Source of the DNA: Hyphomicrobiales bacterium
Lineage (GTDB): Bacteria; Pseudomonadota; Alphaproteobacteria; Rhizobiales; Phreatobacteraceae
Assembly: GCA_017304475.1 (NCBI GenBank)
Contig: JAFKKV010000013.1
Coordinates: 310,001 to 374,000, forward strand
DNA: 64,000 nt
Direction: 5' to 3'
Shown here: positions 15,874 to 25,094 of the stretch, one piece after another
How positions within the stretch are numbered: the stretch's first letter is position 1
Layout of the letters: each line of letters starts with the position of its first letter
Made by a program: the position numbers and the translations under genes
The notes under the pieces: model-generated
The model's database searches: none
What the model was told of the DNA's origin: nothing
The model's input: the letters and a program-made list of their open reading frames with translations, nothing else

Positions 15874-17364
15874 CTATTCGAACCCCATGAAGCCCGGGCT
15901 GTCGCTGAGTTTCGGCGCCGCCTTCAGCCGGGCGATGTCGGGCACCGGCCGCGCGGTGCGCGGATCGCCGGCGAGCAGCCGCTCGAGCGCCGCCGCCACT
16001 GCCAGGACCTTGGCGTCGCCGCCCCGCGGACCGACGATCTGCAGCCCGAAAGGCATGCCGTTATGATCGAGGCCGACAGGCAGGGAAATGGCGGGATGGC
16101 CGACCACCGTCACCGCATAGGCATTGGCGAGCCAGTGGAAATAGGTGCGGGTCGGCTGGCCGTCGATCTCGGCCGGATAGAGCTCGGACCAGGGCCGCGG
16201 GCTCAGCGTGACCGCCGGCGTCAGCATCACGTCGTAGCGGTCGAAGAAGATCTGCCAGCGTCGGTAGAGCACGGTCTGGTGCTTCATGGCCTGGGTCGCG
16301 TCGAGCGCCGAGTAGCGCAGGCCCTCCTCGACATTGGCGCGGACATTGGGCCCGACCAATTCGGGCGTATCGCGCACCCGCTCATACATGCTGGCCATGA
16401 AGGACAGCGAGCGCAGCACCTCGAAGGTCTCGTCGGTGCCGGAGCAATCCGGCGTCGTGTCGTCGGCCGCCGCGAAGACATGGCGGAACAGCCCGGTCTT
16501 CTCGGCGAAGACCGCGCGGATATGTTTCTCGGTCGGGGCGAAGCCGAAATCCGGCGTCAGCGCGACGCGCAGCGCCGAGAGATCGGCCGCACCGGGAACG
16601 GCGAAATCTTCCGGCCGGCGCACGGTCCGGCCGTGGATCGTGGTGGAGAGCGGATCGGCCGCGTCGTCGGAGGCCATGGTCGAGAGCAGCAGGCAGAGAT
16701 CCGGCACGGTGCGCGCCATCGGCCCGGAGACGCTCAACGGGTTCCAGCCGAGCAGCCGCCTCTCGCTCGGCACCACGCCGGGCGACGGGCGAAAGCCGAC
16801 AATGCCGTTGAAGGCGGCCGGGTTTCGCAGCGAACCGCCGGTATCGGAACCCGTGGCGATCGGCACCATATTGGTGGCCAGCACCACGCCGGAGCCGCCC
16901 GAGGAACCGGCGGCGGAGCGCGAGGGATCGAAGGGATTGCCGGTGGCGCCATAGACGGCGTTGCGGGTATTGGCGCCGGCGCCCCATTCCGGCGTGTTGG
17001 TCTTGCCGATGACGATGGCGCCGGCCTGGCGCACCGACTTGACGATCAGCTGGTCCTCGGTCGGCACGTTGTCGCGGAACAGCACGCTGCCGAAAGTGGT
17101 CCGCAGGCCCTCGGTGTTTTCAAGATCCTTGACACCGATGGGCAGGCCGTGAAGCGCGCCCAGCGCGTCACCCCTGACGGTCGCGGCATCGGCGGCCTTC
17201 GCCGCTGCGCGGGCGCGCTCGAAATCGCGCGCGACCATGGCGTTGACGGCATGGTCGACCGCCTCGATCCGGGTGATGCAGCTGTCCAGCAATTCGGTCG
17301 CGGACAATTGCTTGGCGCCGATCAGTGCACGCGCTTCCACCGCGCTGAGATCACAGGGTTCCAT
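15874..17364 (-). CDS. Amidase (amidase signature family)
   Basis: Hydrolyses a carboxamide to acid and ammonia using the Ser-cisSer-Lys triad. The catalytic Lys lies in LPIGVKDLENTEG (about K79), the cis-Ser in AGSSGGSG (about S154), and the nucleophile in TGSDTGGSLRNPA (about S178). The length of 496 residues is standard. There is no export signal, so it is probably cytoplasmic. GatA of the tRNA amidotransferase shares the fold, but no gatC/gatB neighbours exist, and the C-terminal half (YFHWLANAYAVTVVGHPAISLPVG) fits stand-alone amidases. An AGGAG lies about 11 bases upstream of the ATG. Substrate unknown. Confidence 0.88.
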   Translation of the reverse strand: MEPCDLSAVEARALIGAKQLSATELLDSCITRIEAVDHAVNAMVARDFERARAAAKAADAATVRGDALGALHGLPIGVKDLENTEGLRTTFGSVLFRDNVPTEDQLIVKSVRQAGAIVIGKTNTPEWGAGANTRNAVYGATGNPFDPSRSAAGSSGGSGVVLATNMVPIATGSDTGGSLRNPAAFNGIVGFRPSPGVVPSERRLLGWNPLSVSGPMARTVPDLCLLLSTMASDDAADPLSTTIHGRTVRRPEDFAVPGAADLSALRVALTPDFGFAPTEKHIRAVFAEKTGLFRHVFAAADDTTPDCSGTDETFEVLRSLSFMASMYERVRDTPELVGPNVRANVEEGLRYSALDATQAMKHQTVLYRRWQIFFDRYDVMLTPAVTLSPRPWSELYPAEIDGQPTRTYFHWLANAYAVTVVGHPAISLPVGLDHNGMPFGLQIVGPRGGDAKVLAVAAALERLLAGDPRTARPVPDIARLKAAPKLSDSPGFMGFE

Positions 17365-17471
17365 CTCGCCATCCGCTCCTTCGATGCTGGGAGCGCGAGC
17401 CTAGGACGGTCCTGGCCACCTGACCACAGCGGCGGATGCAGGCTGCGGCTGCGGTGCATCGGGAGAGGGTC

Positions 17472-17936
17472 CTAGCCGACCTCGAAAACCGCGAGCTCGA
17501 CCCGATCGGGATGGCGGGCGCCGGTCGCGACGAACAGCCGGTGCATCAGCCACCGATAGGCCGGCGCCGCGGTCTCGAAGCGTGGCGTGCTGCGGAAATA
17601 GATCAAAGCCGGATCGACCGGTTCGCCGCGCCTGATCCGCTCCAACGCCTCCGGCGGCCCGAAGCGAAGGCCGTTGTTCTCGACATAAACAAGCGCACCG
17701 TCTTCGGTCTCGATGACGTAGCGCGCCTGCAGTTCGGTCAGCCCCGAGGGCCGGATGACCTGGAAATCGGCGCCGCCGGGCAGGACCCGACCGCGGATCG
17801 CCGGGCCTTCCACGGTTCCGCCCGTAATCGCGATGACGCGGCGGTCACCGGCCCCGATATCGCCGACCTCGATCGGGCTGGCGACGGCGATCGACAGACG
17901 GGCGAAAGGGCGAAGCTCCGGCGGCGCGAACGGCAT
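17472..17936 (-). CDS. DUF3237 domain protein
   Basis: About 154 residues matching the DUF3237 pattern: FARLSIAVASPIEVGD, GGTVEGPAIRGRVLPGGADFQVIRP, then ARYVIETEDGALVYVENNGLR and a C-terminal PAYRWLMHRLFVATGARHPDRVELAVFEV. The family has no firm biochemical function; it is a small beta-barrel-like cytoplasmic protein. ATG 17936 was chosen because the preceding 24 in-frame codons lack family-like sequence and a GAGG lies about 10 bases upstream. It lies just upstream of the amidase on the same strand (107-base gap). Confidence 0.8.
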   Translation of the reverse strand: MPFAPPELRPFARLSIAVASPIEVGDIGAGDRRVIAITGGTVEGPAIRGRVLPGGADFQVIRPSGLTELQARYVIETEDGALVYVENNGLRFGPPEALERIRRGEPVDPALIYFRSTPRFETAAPAYRWLMHRLFVATGARHPDRVELAVFEVG

Positions 17937-18325
17937 GGATCGGCAACCTCGATGGTTCGACGCCCGGACCATGCCCGCGTTCGCGGTCACGGACAAATCA
18001 CAGGGCAATCAGTGAGAACTCCAACAGATATAATCTAACATCATTTTTTGATGAATCGTCTTGTCCGCCGGCGCGCGCTGCGCCATCCTGAGGCTCTCAA
18101 CGAGGGTCCGGCGCCTGGCGACAACGGACCCCGGCAGGAAACGACCGGGTCGAGGGCCATGGGGCTCCACGGCATGGCAGGACGAGGCTTCGAACCAAGC
18201 CGGCGCTTCGGCGCAGCGGGTGCGGTGTCGCCGTGTCCAGCCCTCTCCCGGCAAGGCATGCGGCCCAGGCGGCCGGGCTCGATGAGCTCGCGGCTTGCGT
18301 CGAAACGTCAGCCTGGGAGACTGTC
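17937..18325. other. 389-base divergent control region (DUF3237 / TRAP operon)
   Basis: No convincing gene. An AT-rich island near 18015-18055 contains TATAAT (18029-18034) and an inverted repeat CATCA-TTTTT-TGATG (18039-18053), good places for promoters and an operator. No strong -35 is seen in front of the TATAAT. The rest is GC-rich with no clear structure. The regulator of the TRAP operon is not next to it. Confidence 0.4.
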
Positions 18326-19393
18326 ATGAGCCTAACGACTGCAAGCACCGACGGGCGGCGGCGGACGCGCCGGCAGGTCCTCAAGATCGCCGGCGCGGGG
18401 GCGGCCGCGGCGGTCCTGGCACCGGCCATCGCCTTTGCCCAGGACCGGCCGGTCCAGCTCAAGATCTCGCTCTGGGTGCCGCCGGCCCATCCCCTGGTGC
18501 CGGCAACCCGCGAATGGGCGGCCTCGCTGGAACAGGCGTCGGGCGGCACCATCAAGTCGACGATCTTTCCGTCCGAGCAGCTCGGCAAGGCCTTCGACCA
18601 TTACGACATGGCGCGCGACGGCATTGCCGACATCACCTATGTCAATCCTGGCTACCAGCCGGGCCGCTTCCCCGTCATCTCGATCGGCCAGATGCCGTTC
18701 ATCTTCAATGACGGCCGCAAGGGCTCCAAGGCGCTCGACGTCTGGTATCGCAAATATGCCGCCACCGAGATGAAGGACACGCATCACTGCTTCTCCTTCA
18801 TCCATGATCCAGGCTCGGTTCACGCCCGCCGCAAGATCGTCGTTCCCGAAGACCTGAAAGGGGTCAAGGTCAGGCCGGCCCAGAGCACGATCGGCCAGCT
18901 TGTGACGCTGCTCGGCGGCACCAATGTGCAGGCCTCGGCGCCCGAGTCCCGCGACATGCTGGAGCGTGGCGTCGCCGATGCAATCTTCTTCCCCTGGGGG
19001 TCGATCTTCCTGTTCGGCATCGACAAGGTCGTGCGTTACCACATCGACGCGCCGCTCTATTCGACCGTGTTCACCTACACCATGAACAAGGCCAAATATG
19101 CCACGCTGTCGCCGGGGCAGAAGCAGGTGTTCGACGCCCATTGCACCACCGAATGGGCGGAGAAGGTCGCCGGTCCCTGGGCCGATTTCGAGGCCGCCGG
19201 CCGCGACAAGATGAAGGCGACCGCCGGCCACGAGGTCTACAAGCTGACCGACGAGCAATTGTCGGGCTGGCGGCGCGCCGCCGAGCCGCTGCACAAGAGC
19301 TGGGAAGACAGCGTCAAGAAGATCGGCGTCGACGCCGAGACGGCGATGAAGGAACTGCGCGCGGCACTCGCCCAGTTCGGCGCGGCGCTCTGA
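18326..19393 (+). CDS. TRAP transporter substrate-binding protein (DctP family)
   Basis: Periplasmic solute-binding protein of a tripartite ATP-independent (TRAP) transporter, most often for carboxylates. A twin-arginine leader (TRRQVLKIAGAG, then Ala-rich to AFAQ) suggests Tat export. DctP-family features: FPSEQLGKAFDHYDMARDGIADITY near the N-terminus, PEDLKGVKVRPAQS (carrying the conserved Arg that grips the ligand carboxylate), and ESRDMLERGVADAIFFPW. ATG 18326 has GGGAG 6 bases upstream. The two membrane subunits follow in order, forming a complete system. The ligand cannot be read from sequence. Confidence 0.9.
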   Translation: MSLTTASTDGRRRTRRQVLKIAGAGAAAAVLAPAIAFAQDRPVQLKISLWVPPAHPLVPATREWAASLEQASGGTIKSTIFPSEQLGKAFDHYDMARDGIADITYVNPGYQPGRFPVISIGQMPFIFNDGRKGSKALDVWYRKYAATEMKDTHHCFSFIHDPGSVHARRKIVVPEDLKGVKVRPAQSTIGQLVTLLGGTNVQASAPESRDMLERGVADAIFFPWGSIFLFGIDKVVRYHIDAPLYSTVFTYTMNKAKYATLSPGQKQVFDAHCTTEWAEKVAGPWADFEAAGRDKMKATAGHEVYKLTDEQLSGWRRAAEPLHKSWEDSVKKIGVDAETAMKELRAALAQFGAAL

Positions 19394-19486
19394 AACGATC
19401 CTTGCCCCGGCCGCCGGGGCAACTCCGCCACCGCCGGCCCTCTTCGACCCAAAGGGCCGGCCGGACCGCAGCCGACGGAGATGCGC

Positions 19487-20005
19487 TTGAAACACAATGC
19501 CATGGATCGCTTCATCGACGGCATCGAGCTGATCGCCGCGGGCTTTGTCGGCCTGGTCGCGGCCAATATCTTCATCTCGGTGATGCTGCGCTATTTCTTC
19601 GCGATCCAGATCCCCGACGCCTATGATTTCGGCCGGATGCTGCTCGGCATCCTGATCTTCTGGGGCATTGCCGCGACCTCCTATCGCGGCACCCATATCA
19701 CCGTCGATCTCCTGTGGAGCTCGGCGAGCCCGCGCTGGCAGCGGGCGATCGACGTCTTCGCCACGCTCGTCCTCCTCTTCGTCGTTTCGGTGCAGACCTA
19801 CACCCTGTTCGACAAGGTGCGCGCGACCTATGCCGACAATGTCCTGACCTATGATCTCAACCTGCCGACCTGGCCGTTCTTCGCGCTGGCCTGGGCCGGT
19901 GACGCCGCGGCGGTGCTGCTGATCGCGGTGCGCACCTATCGCCTGATCTTCCACCAGGACCTCGACACCGCCGACCACGCCGAAAAGCCCGCGGATCGAG
20001 GATGA
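19487..20005 (+). CDS. TRAP transporter small permease (DctQ family)
   Basis: Four-helix membrane subunit of the TRAP transporter, about 172 residues. Hydrophobic segments are near residues 12-35, 45-65, 85-108 and 125-148; the pattern FWGIAATSYRGTHITVDLLW is typical of DctQ. Start: GGAG at 19477-19480 directly abuts the ATG at 19481, a spacing that cannot work, but lies exactly 6 bases before the TTG at 19487. TTG is therefore preferred. ATG 19502 is a third option. The stop lies 4 bases before the large-permease start. Confidence 0.86.
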   Translation: MKHNAMDRFIDGIELIAAGFVGLVAANIFISVMLRYFFAIQIPDAYDFGRMLLGILIFWGIAATSYRGTHITVDLLWSSASPRWQRAIDVFATLVLLFVVSVQTYTLFDKVRATYADNVLTYDLNLPTWPFFALAWAGDAAAVLLIAVRTYRLIFHQDLDTADHAEKPADRG

Positions 20006-20009
20006 TCAG

Positions 20010-21308
20010 ATGAGCGAAGATTGGGTTGCCGTCACCGGCTTTGTCGTGCTGTTCGTGCTGATGCTGCTGCGCGTACCGGTCGGCATGGCCATGGGGCTCG
20101 TCGGCATCACCGGCTACAGCTATCTGGTCGGCTTTCAGCCTGCGCTGAAGCTGATCGGCCAGACCTCGATGCGCACGGTGACCGATTACACCTTCGGCAT
20201 CATTCCGATGTTCCTGCTGATGGGCGCCTTCGTGTCCAATTCGGGCGTCAGCCGCGAATTGTTCCGCGCCGCCCATACGCTGGTCGGCCATCTGCGCGGC
20301 GGCCTCGGGCTCGCGACCATCGTCGCCTGCGGCGGCTTCGCCGCCATATCCGGCTCGTCGGTGGCGACCGCCGCGACCTTCTCCACCGTCGCCTATCCGG
20401 AAATGCGCCGCTACGGCTATCCGCAATCCTTCGCCACCGGCGTGATCGCCGCCGGCGGCACGCTCGGCGCCATGCTGCCGCCCTCCACGGTGCTCGCCGT
20501 CTACGGCATCATCACCCAGCAGGATATCGGCAAGCTGTTCGTCGCCGGCATCATTCCGGGCCTGCTCGCCATGACCATGTATATGATCACGGTCGCGCTG
20601 ATCGGCTGGGCCAAGCCGGACTTCCTGCCGCGCGGCCAGGTCACGACCTGGGCCGAGCGGGCCGGCGCGCTCAGGGATGTCTGGGCGCCGCTGGCGCTCT
20701 TCGCCTTCGTCATCGGCGGCCTCTATGGCGGCCTGTTCACCCCGACGGAAGCCGGTGGGGTCGGCGCCGGCGGCGCCTTCATCCTGGGGGTGCTGCGCCG
20801 GCGCCTGCCGGGCCCGGCCATTCGCAAGTCGCTGCTGGAGGCGACCCGCACCGCCGCCGCCGTCTTCACCGTGCTGATCGGCGCCCTGCTCTTCGGCTAT
20901 TTCCTGACCATCACCCAGGTGCCGCAGAAGGTCACCGAGATCCTCACCGGCATGGGGCTCGGCCGCTACGGCGTGCTCGCCCTGATCATGCTGATGTATC
21001 TGGTGCTCGGCTGCCTGATGGACGCCATGGCGATGATCATCCTGACGGTGCCGATCATTTTCCCCGTCATCATCGCGCTCGGCTTCGACCCGATCTGGTT
21101 CGGCGTCATCATCGTGATGACCGTCGAGCTCGGCCTGATCCATCCGCCCGTCGGCATGATCGTCTTCGTCATCAAGAGCGTGGTTCAGGAGGTCAGTTTC
21201 TCGACCATCTTCAAGGGCGTCATTCCCTTCATCATCACCGACCTGATCCGCCTGGTCATCCTGATCGCCTTCCCGATCCTGGCGCTATGGCTGCCGAGCC
21301 GGATGTGA
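20010..21308 (+). CDS. TRAP transporter large permease (DctM family)
   Basis: Large membrane subunit that carries out Na+-driven solute translocation, 432 residues with about 12-13 hydrophobic segments. Family features: FVLMLLRVPVGMAMGLVG at the start, IIPMFLLMGAF, ACGGFAAISGSSVATAATFS, GTLGAMLPPSTVLAVYG and LIHPPVGMIVFVIK. Its GAG-rich upstream sequence overlaps the end of the DctQ gene, so the two are translationally linked. A strong hairpin follows the stop (21323-21360). Confidence 0.92.
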   Translation: MSEDWVAVTGFVVLFVLMLLRVPVGMAMGLVGITGYSYLVGFQPALKLIGQTSMRTVTDYTFGIIPMFLLMGAFVSNSGVSRELFRAAHTLVGHLRGGLGLATIVACGGFAAISGSSVATAATFSTVAYPEMRRYGYPQSFATGVIAAGGTLGAMLPPSTVLAVYGIITQQDIGKLFVAGIIPGLLAMTMYMITVALIGWAKPDFLPRGQVTTWAERAGALRDVWAPLALFAFVIGGLYGGLFTPTEAGGVGAGGAFILGVLRRRLPGPAIRKSLLEATRTAAAVFTVLIGALLFGYFLTITQVPQKVTEILTGMGLGRYGVLALIMLMYLVLGCLMDAMAMIILTVPIIFPVIIALGFDPIWFGVIIVMTVELGLIHPPVGMIVFVIKSVVQEVSFSTIFKGVIPFIITDLIRLVILIAFPILALWLPSRM

Positions 21309-21322
21309 ACCTGACCTGCATC

Positions 21323-21360
21323 GGCCCGGGGCGACGGCCATTCGCCGGCGCGCCCGGGCC
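21323..21360. terminator. GC-rich hairpin between convergent genes
   Basis: GGCCCGGG (21323-21330) pairs with CCCGGGCC (21353-21360). The inside can pair further (CGGC-CATTC-GCCG). It lies between the TRAP operon and the convergent small secreted protein gene. There is no T-tract, so termination is only suggested. Confidence 0.4.
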
Positions 21361-21371
21361 TGGCACCCGGA

Positions 21372-21734
21372 TCAGCGGGCGCAGATGCGGAAGTCGCTGC
21401 CGTCCCAGCAGGCGCCGTCGCGCGCCGAGCGGTGCGCCTCGCCCCAGCGCGAATTGATGCCGTCGCGGGTCAGGCCGCGGACCTCGGCAAGCCCGGGCGA
21501 AATCACCGAGACGGTGACCAGGGAGATGCCCGGAAGAAGGTCGCCCTGGCGGCCGCGCGCCGACAGGACGAAAGAGCCGTCACGACCGTCGGCCTGGAAG
21601 TCGCAGGTACGGTCGAGCACCACCTTGCCTTGCTGCTCGATCCGGCAGCCGACGTCACGCGCCGCGGCCGGTCCCGCCGCAGTGAAGAGCACGGTCAGGA
21701 CGGCCGCGGCGACGGGAGCTGTTGAACGTTTCAT
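21372..21734 (-). CDS. Small secreted protein of unknown function
   Basis: Not recognised. It has 120 residues. A clear signal peptide (MKRSTAPVAAAVLTVLFTAAGPAAARD) is followed by a mature part of about 95 residues with four Cys (CRIEQ, RTCDF, GACWD and RICAR), suggesting two disulfides, and an even, beta-rich composition. ATG 21734 begins the signal peptide, with GAGGG about 10 bases upstream; an earlier in-frame start adds 12 charged residues and fits less well. It stands alone between the TRAP operon and the efflux operon. Confidence 0.65.
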   Translation of the reverse strand: MKRSTAPVAAAVLTVLFTAAGPAAARDVGCRIEQQGKVVLDRTCDFQADGRDGSFVLSARGRQGDLLPGISLVTVSVISPGLAEVRGLTRDGINSRWGEAHRSARDGACWDGSDFRICAR

Positions 21735-21821
21735 GCGAAGGCGACCCTCGAGGATGATGCGAGGCCGCAAGCTACCAGCTGGCGCGGCCGGGGCAACCGT
21801 CGCGCCTTCGGCAGCAGCCCA

Positions 21822-22922
21822 TCAATTCACCGCGCTGGTCCCGGCGCCACGATCGGCGGCGGCGACCGCTGCGGCCACCGGCGCGCCGGTATCGACCGCG
21901 ACGACGACGGACATGCCGGGCCGCAGCTGGTCGGCGAGGTCCTGGCCACCGTCGAGCTCGATCCGGACCGGAATGCGCTGTGCCACCTTGGTGAAATTGC
22001 CGGTCGCATTGTCCGGCTTCAACACGCTGAACTCGGAACCGGCAGCCGGAGAGATGCGCATGACATGGCCATGCAGCGTGGCGTGGTCGAGCGCATCGAC
22101 GGTGAAGGTCGCCGGCAGGCCGACGCGCAGATTGGCGAGCTGCGCCTCCTTGAAATTGGCGATGACCCAGACGGTCGACGGCGTCACCGAGGTGAGCTGG
22201 GTGCCGGCGGTGACATATTGGCCGACACGCATGCCGACCTCGCCCAGGCGCCCGTCGACGGGGGCGATGATGCGGGTATTGCCGAGATTGATCTCGGCCA
22301 GGGCGACCGCCGCTTCGGCGCTCTTCACGCCGGCCTCGAGCGCGGGCTTTCCGGCATCGACGAGCGCGAGGTTCTGCTCGGCCAGCTCGACATTGGCGCG
22401 CCCTTGGGCGACGCCCGCCTCGGCCTGCATGAGCGCCACCCGCACCTGGTCGCCGATCGCCGCCGAGGAAATGCCGCGGCTGACCAGCGAGCCGGTGCGC
22501 TCCTGGTCATGCTGGGCCTTCTGCAGCGCGGCCTCGGCGCTTTGCAGCTGGGCCCGGGCGAGATCGAGGCTCGCTTCCCGGGCAAGCCGGTTCTGGTCGA
22601 AACTCGCCAGCGTCGATTGCTGCTGCTGCAGCGCGGCCTGGGCCTGGGCCAGTTGCTGGCGATAGATGCGGTCGTCGATGCGGGCGAGCAGGTCGCCCTT
22701 GCGGACCACCATATAGTCCTGCACCGCGACTTCCGTGACATAACCGGGGATCTGCGGGCTGAGCAGGGTCACCTGTCCCTTCACATAGGCATTGTTGGTG
22801 CTCTGCACCGCCGACTGGAACGGCGGCAATTGCCAGGCGAACAGCACCAGGAGGACGCCGGCGAGGCCGACGATCAGGGCGGGAAAGACGGTTTTCAGCC
22901 GTGGAAACTGGGCAAGGGACAT
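21822..22922 (-). CDS. HlyD/EmrA-type membrane fusion protein
   Basis: Periplasmic adaptor of a drug efflux pump. One N-terminal membrane anchor (about residues 12-32) is followed by a barrel-sandwich/lipoyl half (STNNAYVKGQVTLLSPQIPGYVTEVAVQDYMVVRKGDLLARID), a long Gln/Ala-rich alpha-helical hairpin (roughly residues 85-190), then IIAPVDGRLGEVGMRVGQYV and a beta-barrel C-terminus. The length of 366 residues is usual for EmrA. It follows the EmrB-type transporter by 25 bases, in the reverse of the E. coli emrAB order. Confidence 0.9.
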   Translation of the reverse strand: MSLAQFPRLKTVFPALIVGLAGVLLVLFAWQLPPFQSAVQSTNNAYVKGQVTLLSPQIPGYVTEVAVQDYMVVRKGDLLARIDDRIYRQQLAQAQAALQQQQSTLASFDQNRLAREASLDLARAQLQSAEAALQKAQHDQERTGSLVSRGISSAAIGDQVRVALMQAEAGVAQGRANVELAEQNLALVDAGKPALEAGVKSAEAAVALAEINLGNTRIIAPVDGRLGEVGMRVGQYVTAGTQLTSVTPSTVWVIANFKEAQLANLRVGLPATFTVDALDHATLHGHVMRISPAAGSEFSVLKPDNATGNFTKVAQRIPVRIELDGGQDLADQLRPGMSVVVAVDTGAPVAAAVAAADRGAGTSAVN

Positions 22923-22947
22923 GGCGGCACTTCTCGGTTCGACAGGG

Positions 22948-24594
22948 TCAGGCGGGTTTGAGCGCCGGCGGCCGCGAGGCGCCGACGGCGTCGATGATCA
23001 TGTGGGCGACCAGGGCGGCAATGCCGAACAGGGCCATCGCGAAAACCAGCAGGAAGAGGTCGTTATAGGCGAGCACATTGGCCTCTTGGGTCGCCAGCCG
23101 GCCGAGCGCCGCGACGCCCTGGGCGTCGCGCAGCGCACCGTCCTGCAGGACCTTGGAATAGCCCGTGCCATAGGTCTGGACCCGCTGGGCGACGACCGGA
23201 TCGGTCAGCGTCAGCGCGCCGGACAGGATGTTCGAGTGGAATTTCTCGCGAATGGTCACGAAGGTGCCGAGCACCGCCGAGCCGAGCAGGCCGCCGATCG
23301 TCTGCGAGCCCAGGAACACCGCCAGGAAGCTGAGAATGTAGCTCGGTCCACGCTGCAGCGCCTTGACCAGGCCGGCGACCATGGACGGCGCCAGGAAGAT
23401 GGCCCCGGCAAAGGCCATCATCGCCTGGCTCAGATAGAATTGCGCGGGGCGGGTCAGATTGGTCGCCTGGGCGTCCATCCAGGCCGCGGCTGCGATCAGC
23501 ACGAGGGCGGCAAGATGCAGCATCTGCACCCGCGCCGGCTGAACGACCAGGCTGGTGAAGGCATAACCCGCGACGGTCGCGGCCGCCGCGATCCAGAACA
23601 GCGGGATCATCTGGTCGTTCTGCAGGCCGAGCGTATTGAACAGGCCGACCGCGCCGACCGATTGCTCTGACAGCAGCACGCGAAACAGCATGAGCGCGCC
23701 GGTAAAGGCCAGCATCTCGCGCGACGCGAGCCAGCGCAGATCGATGATCGGATTGGCACGGTTGAGTTCGACCGCGGAGAACAAGGCGAGCGCACCGATG
23801 CCGAGCGCCAGCAGCACGCCGAGCCAGGGGGCCTCGAACCACCAATAGGCGCGGCCGAGCGCCAGCACCAGGATCAGCGAGCCGGTGCCGATGGCGAGCA
23901 GCGGAAAGCTGACGAGATCGGCCCGGTCGAACACCTTCATGCGCGGCGGATGGGTCAGCGGCAAGGTGAGGATGACGCAAAGGCTCATCAAAGCGAGCCC
24001 GGTTTCCAGGAGATAGAGGCCGTGCCACTCGCCGATCTCCAGGAGCTCCGGCGAGACGACGCGCGACAGCGGCACGGCGAGCTGGGCGCCGAGCAGGCCG
24101 AAACAGACGCCGACGGCCAGGCGTTTCGCCTCCGGCGCCTTTTCCAGCATGTAGAAGAAGGCCAGCGTGCTGAGCGGCGCGGCGACGAAGCCCATCACCG
24201 CGCGGACCGTGACGGCCGAACGGAGGTCGTTGCTGAACAGATGGGCGAAGGCCACCAGGACATAGACGGCCAGGCCGATTTCGGCGAAGCGCCGCAGGCC
24301 GAACTGGGTGCGCATCTTGTAGAGCAGCATCATGCCGGTGATGTTGGTGGCCATATAGGCGGCGACCAGCCAGTTGCTTTCGAGCTGGGTGATGCCGAGC
24401 GCGCCCTGAATGCCGGTCAGGTTGACCGCCACCAGGTTGAGGCCGAGCCCCTGGGTCAGGCCGAGCAGCAGGGACGAGGCGGCATAGGTCGCGAAGACCA
24501 GGGGCGAGGCTGCCGGGGCGGCCGGTGGCTGTGCGGCCGGAACCGCAGCCGGCGGGGCTTCCGCTTCGGCGCGATCGAGCGTTGTCGCGGTCAT
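22948..24594 (-). CDS. Major facilitator efflux transporter, DHA2/EmrB-like (14 TM)
   Basis: Drug:H+ antiporter of the inner membrane, 548 residues with about 14 hydrophobic helices. A Pro/Ala-rich cytoplasmic N-terminus (about residues 9-32) comes before the first helix. QLESNWLVAAYMATNITGMML matches the EmrB first-helices pattern, and AVMGFVAAPLSTLAFFYMLEKAPEAKR resembles motif C. It pairs with the adaptor downstream. Its ATG overlaps the TGA of the MarR gene (ATGA), so regulator and pump are made from one message. The exported compound is unknown. Confidence 0.9.
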   Translation of the reverse strand: MTATTLDRAEAEAPPAAVPAAQPPAAPAASPLVFATYAASSLLLGLTQGLGLNLVAVNLTGIQGALGITQLESNWLVAAYMATNITGMMLLYKMRTQFGLRRFAEIGLAVYVLVAFAHLFSNDLRSAVTVRAVMGFVAAPLSTLAFFYMLEKAPEAKRLAVGVCFGLLGAQLAVPLSRVVSPELLEIGEWHGLYLLETGLALMSLCVILTLPLTHPPRMKVFDRADLVSFPLLAIGTGSLILVLALGRAYWWFEAPWLGVLLALGIGALALFSAVELNRANPIIDLRWLASREMLAFTGALMLFRVLLSEQSVGAVGLFNTLGLQNDQMIPLFWIAAAATVAGYAFTSLVVQPARVQMLHLAALVLIAAAAWMDAQATNLTRPAQFYLSQAMMAFAGAIFLAPSMVAGLVKALQRGPSYILSFLAVFLGSQTIGGLLGSAVLGTFVTIREKFHSNILSGALTLTDPVVAQRVQTYGTGYSKVLQDGALRDAQGVAALGRLATQEANVLAYNDLFLLVFAMALFGIAALVAHMIIDAVGASRPPALKPA

Positions 24595-25067
24595 GACACG
24601 GGCTCGGGAACCGGTGCCATGGCGGCGGCCGACGACGCCGTCAGAGCGACGAGGTTGCGCGACACCTGGGCGAGCACGCGATCGGCGATCGCCAGCTCCT
24701 GCGGATCGATGTCGCGCAGCACATCGACGCGCATCTGGTCGATGATCTCGACGACCTTGTCGGCGACCGGCCGGCCCTTCGCGGTCAGCACGATATCCTT
24801 GGCGCGACGATCGGTTTCGGAGGGCAGGCGCGCGATATAGCCGATCTGTTCGAGGCTATCGAACAGGCGGACGGCGGTCGAATGCTCGACCTCCAGAAAG
24901 GCGGTGAGTTCCGCCTGGCTCACCGGCCGCTCGGCCGAGACCAGATTGAGCAGAATACGTCCGCGCGCCAGCGTCAGGTCGAGCGCCTTCAGGCGCAGGT
25001 CGAAACAGGTCCGCATGCAGCGCGACGCCAGCGCCAGATTGCGCATGAAATCCTTGTACGCGTCCAT
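24591..25067 (-). CDS. MarR-family regulator of the efflux operon
   Basis: Winged helix-turn-helix repressor, 158 residues. Features are ARGRILLNLVSAERPVSQAELTAFLEVEHSTAVRLFDSLEQIGYIARLPSETDRRAKDIVLTAKG, with the recognition helix near residues 60-75 and the wing Asp-Arg-Arg. ATG 25067 is set by GGGAGG 5 bases upstream. As first gene of the MarR-EmrB-EmrA operon it very likely represses its own promoter, which contains two inverted repeats. Confidence 0.92.
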   Translation of the reverse strand: MDAYKDFMRNLALASRCMRTCFDLRLKALDLTLARGRILLNLVSAERPVSQAELTAFLEVEHSTAVRLFDSLEQIGYIARLPSETDRRAKDIVLTAKGRPVADKVVEIIDQMRVDVLRDIDPQELAIADRVLAQVSRNLVALTASSAAAMAPVPEPVS

Positions 25068-25094
25068 GGCGGCCTCCCGGGTGATATATGCCCA

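Noticed and set aside
15805..17475. Plus-strand frame opposite the amidase
   Set aside because: Complete catalytic triad on the minus strand; the plus frame is a composition artefact.
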